NCBI RefSeq assembly: GCF_037975245.1
Contig: NC_092574.1
Location: 8,432,213 to 8,496,212 of the forward strand
Direction: 5' to 3'
DNA length: 64,000 nt
DNA from: Apostichopus japonicus
Taxonomy: Eukaryota > Echinodermata > Holothuroidea > Aspidochirotida > Stichopodidae
Positions 12,001 to 22,058 of the stretch are shown here, in pieces (position 1 is the first letter of the stretch; each line of letters begins with the position of its first letter). A program made the position numbers and the translations under genes. The notes beneath the pieces were generated by a model, which worked only from the letters and a program-made list of their open reading frames with translations, was not told where the DNA came from and searched no databases.

Positions 12001-15000
12001 AAAAGGTTCATTCATTCATTAGTACCATCTTGGGTGACCAATTTATCACATCAGAAACGTGTTGACTACCTGAATGCTGTGTGTAGCATCTCACTAGGTT
12101 ATTTGTGGCTACCATATGGTGACTGCAATTTGCAGACTCAGGGAAGAGGGGTGGAGGAGTGTGCTCAAGCCAATATCTGGGGATGCGATGGGCTTTTGGC
12201 TTCAACTGAAAAAACAGGGGGTGTAATTCCAGGTATCATGCAAGGTAATGTGTATTCTGAATAGCACCTATCCTCTCCTCTCCCCCATCACCAGGAAACA
12301 AATGGTTCACAGAAAACTGGGTTCGACAGAGAATAGGACTTGTACTTCTAAATCCACTGGTCAGAATCCCATTCTAGCCAACTAAGGTGTTTTTTTTCCT
12401 TTTATAAACTTTAGAATATTGATTGAGAACTTATAGTTATGAACCCTTGATTGCAAACATGGTTGGAAAAGCTTGCAAATTTATTCTGAGATTATCACCA
12501 GTGATGGAACAATGATGCCCCTGATGAAGGTTACAGATGGAATAGGGATTAAGGTGTTCCAGATTACTCGGCAACCAAGAGGGATTTAAGGAAGGGTCTG
12601 TGCAAGATTAGTTATCCTAGTGTTCAGCAATTACTAATGATACATAGTTCTACTACATGAAGAAGTTCAGATGTGTGACTTACTGATTAAATGATATAAA
12701 ACTACCGTACGGTAAAGTTCCAACGTGTTACTTACTGATGAATGCGAGGATAAAGACGATATCGCCTCCCAGTCTGTTTTCATCATTTCGGAATTCACTT
12801 TCCTGGTTGATAGAGAGAAAGATGTTTGAGATATTCAATAATGAAGAGACTGCTAAGGCTAAGGCAGTCCCCAAATGAAGTGAAATTTAGAGGCAATGTA
12901 CCAACTGGAAGCCTGAAGGTTGTGGTACTAAGCCCGGCCCCTCGCAGCCTAACTAAGGTTGGAATCTCCCCTACAAGGTATCAAAAATACTTCACAGATC
13001 AAGTCTCAAGCTATTCATTTCAGTTGTTAATATGCAAATTTGTGTGTGCTATAACACTAGAGTCCTTACCTCTAAAGATTTTGCAATGCTCGTTTGGGAA
13101 ATTTGGGATACAGATATATAGGCCTATTAGAATGAAACAGGTCATGGTTGCGTAGCTTTCTTATCACTAAAATGACGCTAAAATGCTGGAATGTCCCAAG
13201 AGGACCTTTGGCCCCTTTACCCCTTGACCAGGGGCTTTCCCCTTGAATCCCACTGGGGGTAACATCTCAGACTCCCCTGACGACTTTGGCAAGATCGCTG
13301 GCGCGAACACTGATGCATACCATCAAAGGGTACCATTAAACATATCACAGAGTAAACATATCAAAGGGTGTACATATTCCCCCAAACTCACTGGTTAGGG
13401 GAATGACAAGGTTATGATAGGAACAAAGTCACTCAAGTGGTACAGCGATCATAGGTGCACACCTGTGTGTAAACACTTTATAAACTGTTTCAATTGCAGC
13501 CACAAATATGAAAAGGCTGACAGGTGAGGGTGTTGGACACCTCAACCCAATGCAAAGAAGGACATTCATATTAACTTACATTCAAAAGGCCAACTCTTAT
13601 GAGTTTCTCCTCTAGGGATGCCTGTAGCTGCTCCTGATAATCTGGAGGATAGGGGGGCAGGTCTGAATCTGTTTGATATGGAGGAGGGGCTTCATCTGGA
13701 AATTTATCGTTTTCTGTCGGGGTTGGGGGGCGATCGTCATGTGATGACTGCTCATTTGTCTCTGAATAGGGAATAGAAGAAACAGGATAAAGAAAATATA
13801 TTAAGTGTTGATGGTTGAAAAGAGTACATTTACCAAAATAATATTCTTTGACATTCATAATATATGTAACTAATATTATTCATATTTCATCAGTTTTGTT
13901 GCTTGTGTTCATTTCACCAATGTGCAGATCATTCTACATACAATACTTGTAAAGTAAGATACAAACCAGCATTGTTACAAAATTTGTCTTAAACTTGTTT
14001 TCTTCAAACAAGCATTCCAGATTTAGGAACAAAATGTTAAGATGGTATGTTACACAGTGCACCACTGAAAGTTCCCAAAAAATGTCACATCCTCATATGA
14101 CTTTAGCTACCCATTTTCTTTAAAAATATCATATAAAATGGAATATGTTGCAATGCCACTCCAAAACAAAATTTAGATTGGGCTCCAAGGGTTGCTTTAA
14201 CTTCTGAATTTTTATTTGTGCACTGTTCTTTGAGCACATTCAAAAATCAATTAGGAGCATGTACCACTATAGTTGAAATTTAAATATTAATGCTATCATA
14301 CCCTTTAACTCAGACCACTAGCACACCAATGGCACTTAAATGCAAAGTGCAGTGCCCCTTTTAACAATTATGCGAAGGCCTACCATTCCACTAATTGCTA
14401 ACTGTGTTCTTCTACTACCACAAATAATTTTTAAATCTAACCTTTTTACTTACCGTGTTGTGATGAAGACGAATTTGTGATGGGGGCCATGGATCTCTCA
14501 TCTGGTACAACAAGGGCAAGTCTGACCTGCTGTATTGCAGCTTCAACATCTTGTTCCTCATGGAGCTGTATATTTTAAGAGGCAAAAAATGGTCCAAATT
14601 TGCAAATTATTTCCAGCACTAAACTAATGATTCTTGGTGTCTCCCTTAGTCCAAAGACACTCCAGCACACAATTGCAAGTTACAATTCATCAAACAGCAA
14701 TAAAATAACTTCATTATAGCAATGAAAGCTTGGTTTATCAAGTACTAAGTAGGTACCTACCTTGTAGTTGTAATACTAAGTAAAACACATATTCTTCCAC
14801 ACATTAACTGTGTAATCAAAGGAACCAACCTTAGAAAATAACAATGTTACACTCACAAAAGTATTCGTCTAAATTGTTTCACACTAAACTTGGTAATATT
14901 GGTATCACTCACAGTACATGGACAAAAAACTCTTGGCTAAAGCCTAAGGTGGGCACTAATTTAGTAAATGTTGATCGCCTGGGCAAGGCCTACTTATCAT

Positions 15001-15251
15001 GTATACAGCTACAACACACTTGGCATAGGGCCTTACTTACAGTTACAACTTACAACAACATTAAAGTAGAAGTCACACAAGTAACAAAAGTTAGGCCATT
15101 ATTATTAAAAGTACACTGAAGTACAGGCCTAGCTTAACGTAAGTGACGACTAGGTTATGTTAGGCCGTTGGCGTAGCCTAGCTTAGTTCGGCTAAACCAG
15201 TACAAAACTGCATATATTTCTTACTTGTGTGTAAGGTGGAGGGCTTGCCAT
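9020..15251 (-). CDS. NDFIP1: NEDD4 family-interacting protein (NDFIP1/2-like), 228 aa
   Basis: Coding exons in transcript order: 15251-15225, 14565-14454, 13761-13580, 12802-12736, 11820-11696, 9833-9767, 9126-9020 (687 nt with stop). All introns are GT/AG and phases agree. The family comprises Golgi/endosome membrane adaptors whose PY motifs bind the WW domains of Nedd4-type HECT ubiquitin ligases. The N-terminal cytosolic part carries PPPY at residues 4-7 and 72-75, LPPY at 81-84 and PPDY at 85-88. Three hydrophobic segments follow (about 122-146, 153-171, 182-200), with family signatures FNWIGF at 134-139 and AGRYGA at 150-155. Human NDFIP1 is 221 aa, so the length is normal. The ATG at 15251 opens MASPPPYTQ directly before a consensus donor. 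Whether it is the co-orthologue of NDFIP1 and NDFIP2 or of one only cannot be told here. Confidence 0.95.
10572..10773. mobile_element. Second copy of the CAGTTGGGACA-ended hAT-like MITE, in an NDFIP intron
   Basis: About 202 bp with inverted ends CAGTTGGGACA (left) and the same 11-mer on the complement at the right (tgtcccaactg). The 8-mer gatgatgt flanks it exactly on both sides (10564-10571 and 10774-10781). The interior shares words with the 4.1-kb copy, for example 'atatcatgct', 'caaagca' and 'actgctc'. It lies in the intron between NDFIP exons 5 and 6 and encodes nothing. Confidence 0.75.
11261..11353. repeat. Near-perfect 43-bp inverted repeat (hairpin) in an NDFIP intron
   Basis: Arms 11261-11303 and 11311-11353 are complementary with 3 mismatches out of 43, separated by a 7-nt spacer. 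Each arm contains 'gatcctgctagg' or its complement. A single-arm relative lies at 31431-31470 in a WDR17 intron, so this is a dispersed element or its fused ends rather than a gene-specific structure. Confidence 0.8.
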
Positions 15252-15700
15252 TTTGATGGAAAAATCAACCTCCTCTTTTGAAAAAATTCTGTACTAGTTA
15301 ACAATTCAACAAAGAATGTTCCGTTCTTTTCTCAGCGGTATTTGCAATATGTTCAGTCACACGTCCTCACTTGCTTGTAGATTCTTGGTAAGCAGTTGTA
15401 GTGTGTTCGGCAGACGGTATCCGTAATGATAATTTATACGCAATCTATCCTATACATAAACAATATTGTACTTCATCATATAATTAAAATACCACATATG
15501 TAAGTTGCTGTGCACTAACTGTGCATGCAATATTCCGCGAGTGAATACAAGTACAGATAACGTATAGCAAGATTATCCTTTTCTGCGCTGTGATCTAAAA
15601 CTGATGGGGGCTCGTATACATCAATACATTTATAGTTCAACAAAAAGGCGATACGTACCATAAAATTTATTAAATATATAATAATTTTCTATTCTTAAAG
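15252..15700 (-). promoter_or_regulatory. Probable NDFIP 5' UTR and promoter region
   Basis: This is the sequence immediately upstream of the NDFIP start codon. No TATA box or experimentally known start site can be assigned. Plus-strand 15120-15200, inside the first intron, is rich in 'taggc'/'gcctag' words that also cluster near the UQCRQ and SPATA4 starts. Assignment rests on position only. Confidence 0.3.
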
Positions 15701-16492
15701 TAATGTCTGATTTCTGTTCTTGACATTGCATTTTATTTGTCTATGTTTGACCTAACAGCAACACAGAAAATCTAGAAGATGATTTCTCTGTAGATACAGT
15801 GCACAAAACCCGGAAGCAGATTTAAGCGTTTACTGTTACGTCACTGCATGAAGAATGGTTTGGCAATAACAATTCTATATTGTTTCAAAAGTTTTGCGTG
15901 TAGAGAATGTTAAAGGGGTAGCAGAACGGCCCGGGGAGTCATGAATAAATGGACGTAAAGTTGAACATTAACTTTGATAGATTGTGGTTCCTTCCTCCAT
16001 GTCGCACGTACATCATTCGTTTGGGTGAACATTTATTCTCAAGCCCTCCAAATAGTTCACATTTTGAGCACCATTTGTGACGTGCGATATTTCATGGTAA
16101 ATTTAGTAGCGATTTATTGTGGCTGTCAAAGTCTCGTCAGATGGTGTACGTTGGTATTAGTTTGGCAAGAATACAAATTGGAACATCGTAAAAAGCAGGA
16201 GTCTACTTACATAACTTACGCCACCAATTGCAATTACATTTCATGCTAGAGCTGTTTTAGAATGTACTTTTTGAATTTTTCTGATGCATAAAATTGAAGG
16301 GGGGGGGGCACCAAAGGGTGCGGGATTTCCGGGGAAGCAATTTCAGACAGTAAGTATTCTCTTCTAACGATTTTTACTCACAAAACACAGCGGAAAGAGG
16401 AATTGCTCTCAAACTTCCAGAATAAATTTCCTTTTTTCTACCCTAAGTAGCCCTCATCCACTTCCCAGACCCCTAAGCTCATAGGGTATGAC
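15701..16492. other. Intergenic stretch between NDFIP and UQCRQ, nothing recognised
   Basis: No supported exon on either strand. A run of nine G residues lies near 16297. It ends at the 8-bp target duplication of the hAT-type element at 16493. Confidence 0.4.
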
Positions 16493-17096
16493 CAGTGGCG
16501 TAACGATGAGCCTGGGGGCCCCGGCTCCTGGCCCAAAGGGGCCCCTATCAGGAGGTCCAAGCAAGGGCGTCCGCAGAATTGTTCACAAGGGGAGGGGGGG
16601 TGGGAGTCAGTAGGTCATGTAGGTGTAACACACTTATTGATACTATCTATGCGGAGCACCACCACGGATTGGCGTGGAGCGTTCTTGCCAAAAAATAATA
16701 CTCCTAGATCGTCGGAAAAAGACACTTTCCGGGCATTTCAAGTTGCATTTACACATCTGTTATTTTGAGATCTGTCTTAGGAATTTGACCGTATGCAGTG
16801 ATCATAACTAGAGAAGTGCTGGTTGGATGAAATCATTGGAATGTCAACTTCGTTTTAACTTTTTTTCAAAATGTTTACTTAATGCTAAATTACATCAAGA
16901 GAAAATGACAGAACAATACTATCAACATAGCTATAAAAAATCTTGTTGTATGAGTGAAAAACAACAGTCTTGCATGAGGTTTTCTTTCCCAGTAAAGCAG
17001 GCCCTCCCTATCCAAAGAGGTACCCTTTTTCTGTGCCCCCTTTTGGTTGGGGCCCCCGGCTCAGCACGGTCTGAGCCCATAGGAGTTACCCTACTG
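16493..17096. mobile_element. Non-autonomous hAT-type DNA transposon, 604 bp
   Basis: The left end starts CAGTGGCGTAAC and the right end on the complement starts CAGTAGGGTAAC. Both then run into a 'gggggcccc' block. The perfect 8-bp duplication ggtatgac flanks it at 16485-16492 and 17097-17104. Ends of the CAGTGGCGTA type and 8-bp duplications are typical of hAT elements. The interior has no intact transposase; the open frame at 16827-17150 shows no motif that I recognise. Confidence 0.85.
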
Positions 17097-17104
17097 GGTA
17101 TGAC

Positions 17105-18712
17105 CCTCAACTTTCTTTCCAGATCTAAGGAATGTTTTTTCCAGATCTAAGGACCGTTGTTAGAGTAGACAATGGAATGCTTTAATAAAAGCTGAAAGTG
17201 GAGGATGCACATGAGCGGCCACCATTAATGCGTGCAATACTGAGTGATAATACTTTGGAGAAGGCGTAAACAAATCGTCAACATTGGAAATTGTCCCAAA
17301 TTTTATCTCCACTATCATTCAAAACCCTCCTCAGGAATGAAATTATCTTTTGGGACCCCCTAAGCCAGCACAGAGGCCTCAAAACTGACAACCAAAAAAG
17401 GCGCTGTTTACAGTTTAATACAGGTGTACATGTGTATGCACATTGTCTGCACAGTAAATTCTAATTGGAGGACTCATTCAAAAGCTTTGGATCCATGTAT
17501 AACTTGCTATTACTTGTTATAACAAAAGTATGAGGAAATGGCAAATAAGAAAAAAAGAGCTTTATTATTATTATATTTTTAAAGAAAAAATTCCAGTAGA
17601 TCACCTTTTCCTTTGTATCCCATGCCAGGGACCCTGTGGCAGAGCACAATGTTAAGCCTACCTGTGACCTTCCTGGCTTTTGAAGATATAGATATGTCAA
17701 CTGCCACAACTTCTATATTTCATTTCTAGGTGATTGAGCAACTATCATTTTGATTCTACCAGTTGGCAGACTGTCAGGGATTGGTATTATGTACTGTCAC
17801 ATGTTGCAAGAATACCCATTCACACACTTCTGTAAAGGCATTTCTAAAGGTCTCAGCTAACCCCACTGTATCCAGGCTTCCCAAACCAAAGTACTGTTAG
17901 TACATACAGTCAAAGTCCAACTTGAACTATTACAAGAGGACCTTTGCACAGGCCTGACCTTGGTGTGGAAGAAATATTTTCTGGGTGGGAGGAGGGGGGG
18001 GGGGGTTGTGGGAGGTGATATGGGTAAAAACCGATTGATGGAGATATCATTGCCAAGGGAGGTTCAGAGGCAAACACTGCAAACCTCCAATGCTATTTAG
18101 CCAATAAAGATATCATTGCATTATACCATGCTTTCTCAATGTTAATACATATAAGAACTCTGCGTACAAGCATTTACCAATTTTGTAACCCTTGCCCATT
18201 GGCAGCTTGATTCTTTTCTCTCTTGTTATACAAAATTGAACGATTCTTGCTGATACCATTTTAATCTAACATAGACCCGGAAAGAAAAAGACAAAGAAAA
18301 ATCAGCTATTATTAAACTCTCTCTTTATTCCAAACATAACTGATCACAATATACATCTCGACTGAAGGACTATTTAAAGTCTGCATCAACTGACCAGCTC
18401 TGTCACTCTCCCAGGAAACGATCTCTATTTATTCCTCATTTCAGATGAAACACCAAAATCAACCTTAATAACCATAGAGCAGATTTCTCCTCCTCCATAT
18501 CCTACTACTTTGTACAGTTACTTCAGTTGGCATCCTCGTAGCTGCACAAAGAGGTAGATTAAATAACTTTCTAGCTGGCAACAGGGTCTCTTCCTCCTAT
18601 TGTAGATTGATCAATGAGTTTCAGTTGTGATGCAATGACATTAAATAAAACTTCTTCATCATCTTCCTGTGACTGTTCCCAAAGTGGAACCCTCTCGATT
18701 CATTCAGAACAG
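17105..18712. other. Intergenic stretch downstream of UQCRQ, nothing recognised
   Basis: It contains the likely UQCRQ 3' UTR next to 18712. A poly(G) tract lies at about 17990-18005. No coding exon is supported. Confidence 0.35.
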
Positions 18713-19465
18713 TTATTCATTGTCAAACTGGCCGGGTTGCTTCCTATTCAACCTCTTATTTTCCTTGTTTCCCCACGAATAGACAAGATAAGCCAAGATA
18801 AAAGCTTTAGGGGAAAGAGAGAGAGTAGAGAAAAGAACAATTGAGATGAATAACTGGCCCAAGAACAAGAAGAAACTATGGTTTTTATGTGTTACAACAG
18901 AATAGTTTGTGTAAGTGTGTGGGGGAGGGAGGGGGGGGTCACCACTCAACCTCACACAAAAAGCAGTTGTTAGCAAAATTTTCTTATCCCTACCCTCCCC
19001 CCAGTAGAGTGAGGGGAGAAACTCACGGACTATAAATAAACAATGGACTACAAAAGACATACATAAAATGTGAAACCTAAAGGCTATGGCACGTGAATGC
19101 GTGTTGATCGTAGCAGTCACTAGTCGGTAATGATTTTAAGTTATTTTCGGCGAACAGAACTGAAAATGTATGATTGAAACTAGAAAAGGACTCTTTCATC
19201 AATGTTTTAATTGTTCCTTTCAATTGATCAATTATCAGTTTCATTTCATTGTCTGATTGTAGTTAAATAGTTTAGAGCAAGTTGTATGGAATGGTACAGA
19301 TGAATACTTACGTGGTGTCACTATGAAGACTTTGGCTCTAAACCTGCGCCAGAGGTTAGGAGCGCCATTTCTAAAGTATCCAGCAAATGCCTTTTGCTCA
19401 AAAGGTGACAGGGAATATGTGATAATATTACTGTATCGTCCAATATTGCCAAAATGCTTCCCCAT
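18713..19465 (-). CDS. UQCRQ: Cytochrome b-c1 complex subunit 8 (UQCRQ), 81 aa
   Basis: Coding exons 19465-19312 and 18804-18713, joined in phase 1 at a GTAAGT donor and a pyrimidine-rich acceptor. The product is the small single-span subunit of mitochondrial respiratory complex III (QP-C), which lies close to cytochrome b. The N-terminus MGKHFGNIG and the segment YSLSPFEQKAF match the family, followed by a basic stretch (RRFRAKV). Exon 2 supplies the membrane span and C-tail (FILAYLVYSWGN...). Human UQCRQ is 82 aa. An acceptor just upstream (exon begins at 19471, 6 nt before the ATG) shows that there is at least one 5' untranslated exon further right. Confidence 0.96.
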
Positions 19466-19777
19466 GATGAACTGAAAAATGTACAAACAAAACATCAAAT
19501 TTTAGTTCCATATTTGAGTTATCATAGGTTTACTTAGGTTAATGATCCATTATAAATTCAGTGATTTCTTTACTCCTCAAACCTTAACAAGTAGACACCT
19601 ATTTTTTTATAACTGCCACCTTTCTCTTATTTATAAATTTAAACACCAATTCAGAGTCTCAGACACAATAACATAGACTCCCAGTCATACTAGCCCTAAA
19701 TGCTGCATAATACAACATAAAAAATAAAAAAACAGGAATTTGGCCTAAAGCTAGACTAGCAAAATCAAATTCGGTAC

Positions 19778-20256
19778 AATTATAGAATACAGGGCCATTC
19801 ATTAACTCTTCCCAGCATCCGGATGCGCGGTGTGTCTGTACATGTCCGTACACGTATGACAACCTCTAAAATTCCATCACGTATTTCATTTTGACTCCGC
19901 ATCCGCGCATCCACCCCGGGAGTACTAGGAATGGAATTAAATAATTTTCGAAAAGTTTCAACATATACCATCACGTATTTCCAATACTGAAAGTCCCGTA
20001 TGTACGAAGATATTCCACATCAATAGTGTGTCGTTCTTAAAAGGCATCCGTACATGTGTGACGCCCTCTAAAATTCCACCACAGAAGTACTAGGAAAGAA
20101 CTTAGGAAATTTTTGACTTCGCATCCACGTATCCACTCAAAAAGAAAGAACTGGGACTTTGACATTTTTTGCTCACATACGTACTGGGGTGAGACTGAGC
20201 ATCCGCGCATCCGGATGCTCAGATAGAATCATCGAGTGGCCCTGTATTCTATAATT
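19778..20256. mobile_element. Inverted-repeat element (MITE) in the UQCRQ 5' intron or upstream region
   Basis: The left end reads AATTATAGAATACAGGGCCA and the right end, on the complement, starts with the same 20 bases. A second inverted block with 'gcatccggatgcgcgg' sits about 35 bp inside each end. The interior repeats words such as 'ctctaaaattcca' and 'gcatccgcgcatcc'. No open frame is conserved. A target duplication is not clear, so the exact outer border and superfamily are uncertain. Confidence 0.7.
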
Positions 20257-20595
20257 ACTCCTCAAATTCCAACCAACCATAAAATTATATGAGAATGAAA
20301 TTTTTGGTGGAGTTCATGTACGGTTTATCAAATTGATATCGATTCAGTAGTGTAGGTCGAACGTACTGTTATTAAGCGTTAGGCTACTTTAGACACTTTT
20401 AAGTGTGGCGTATTGTAGGCTAACATTAGGCCTCATTGGTGTAGGCTAAGTCGCTTCGGAATTTTCGCCGATGTCTTTCATACTACGATTAAACCAGCTT
20501 TAAAATGACACATAAATTCGAGAAAAAAAATAACTACAGTACCTCATCATATAAATGACTAACCGCCAGAGTGACAAGAACGGTCTAAAACTTAC

Positions 20596-20690
20596 CAGTT
20601 TTCAGGAATCAGCAGAGTTGTAACTTACGCAATCAACGATGGACCGTCACTAACTTGGTGTACAATTTCTAACATCATAACCTTGGCTAG
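20596..20690 (-). other. Candidate UQCRQ 5' untranslated exon
   Basis: The UQCRQ coding exon has an acceptor 6 nt before its ATG, so an upstream exon is required. Two good minus-strand donors lie here: CTG|GTAAGT ending at 20596 and TGC|GTAAGT ending at 20629. Either could end the first exon. The right-hand limit is not determined. Confidence 0.35.
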
Positions 20691-22058
20691 ACATTACTGT
20701 GTTGAACTAGCAAATGAACCAGGCCTATGGAGCGCCAAAAGGTACAAAACTCATCGTTTGCTGCATGAAAATCCACCACCACAGTCGTATATGAAACAGT
20801 TACATTCATGAGCAGCATCAAACTCAATAGCATGGTCAAACTGAAATCCAGCACGGAAGAAGAGGGTGGTATAAGGAGTGACACCATTTCTGATAGGTTC
20901 TGAATTCATGGAGAAATGTCATAGTCAAGAACAAAGTAAAGATGCGTGCATGTAATGATTGTGTATCTATTTCGGTTTTCAAGATATTCAATGAAGAGTT
21001 GTTGCTCCAAATTACTAGTGTATGGAGAGCATATATCAGAGCACTATATTTAAATACTGGCGGTTCAGGGGTTAAAATCCCTCATAAGCTACAGCCTTTA
21101 TAGACATTGCTTGTTCCCCCGAAGCGCAAATATACCTATGAGAGAGAAAGAGAAATTCCATGTGAAACCACAGGTCCATGGGGTAAAGTCAATGAACTTA
21201 CACAGCCTGTGTAAGTTTCTCTCGTAGCGAGTTAAACACAGACATACATGTTAGAAAGAGGTATTTACAGTTCTCTTGAATCTTTTTCAAGTCCTGGTGA
21301 GACCTGGGGTCTAACGTTCCCTGCACCGTTTAGATATTCTTCTTCTCGACATTTCTAACAGGAGTGTATTGCTGTAGGCTGTATCAATCCGTTATCCTGA
21401 TATTATCAAAATCTTGGATATTTAGGCGTAAGGGAGAAACAGAGGAGAGCGAGAACGATTTTGTTTCTCTTCAATCCCTTTTTTATTACTCTTACGTCAT
21501 GGGTGTAAGACCACGAACTGAAGTCAGTCGTCGATAATACCCAGGCGCGTCGATAAAGCGCTGGGTCGGGTTCCGGTTCATCAATTGACCCGGGCCCAGA
21601 CACGTGTCCACAGACCCCCCCCCCTCTATTTATGTCATGCATTATGATTGCACATTGGAGTAAACTGAATAGTTTATCCAGCCTCTGATAATTTAATATT
21701 GTATAGCGCCCTCGTAGCAACATCCTTGACAACAACAACACAATTACAAAAGCTGACTGCAAAAACAATCTGATCATTTGGCCTAAGCTGTGTGTTGTTC
21801 ATCGTTGAACCATATGTACTTCCCTTTGCAGTATTAATCTCGTAGGCTACTTGATCAAAACAGCAACGAGAGACTCACACTCACAGGTCCAAAGATCACT
21901 CAGTTCATAATTTGTGGTGTTCGTCTGGCTTAATTGTTTTCAATGTTAACGAGCCCATCCAAGTCTTCTCTTGTCTCAAGTGTTGTACCACATATCAACT
22001 AAATAAAACCTAAAAACAAGAACATTCTTTAAATACAAAAATTAGATTACCGAATGAA
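20691..22058. other. Intergenic stretch between UQCRQ and SPATA4
   Basis: It should contain the start regions of both divergently oriented genes. No further coding exon is supported. A C run lies near 21616. 'aggcctag'-type words occur here, near 20.4 kb and at 22.1-22.4 kb. Confidence 0.35.

Noticed and set aside
16827-17150. 107-codon plus-strand frame as a transposase remnant
   Set aside because: It crosses the right end of the hAT-type element into flanking sequence and shows no transposase motif.
20687-20887. 66-codon minus-strand frame with a hydrophobic N-terminus, as a secreted peptide
   Set aside because: No recognisable mature part or splice context, and the hydrophobic stretch alone is weak evidence.
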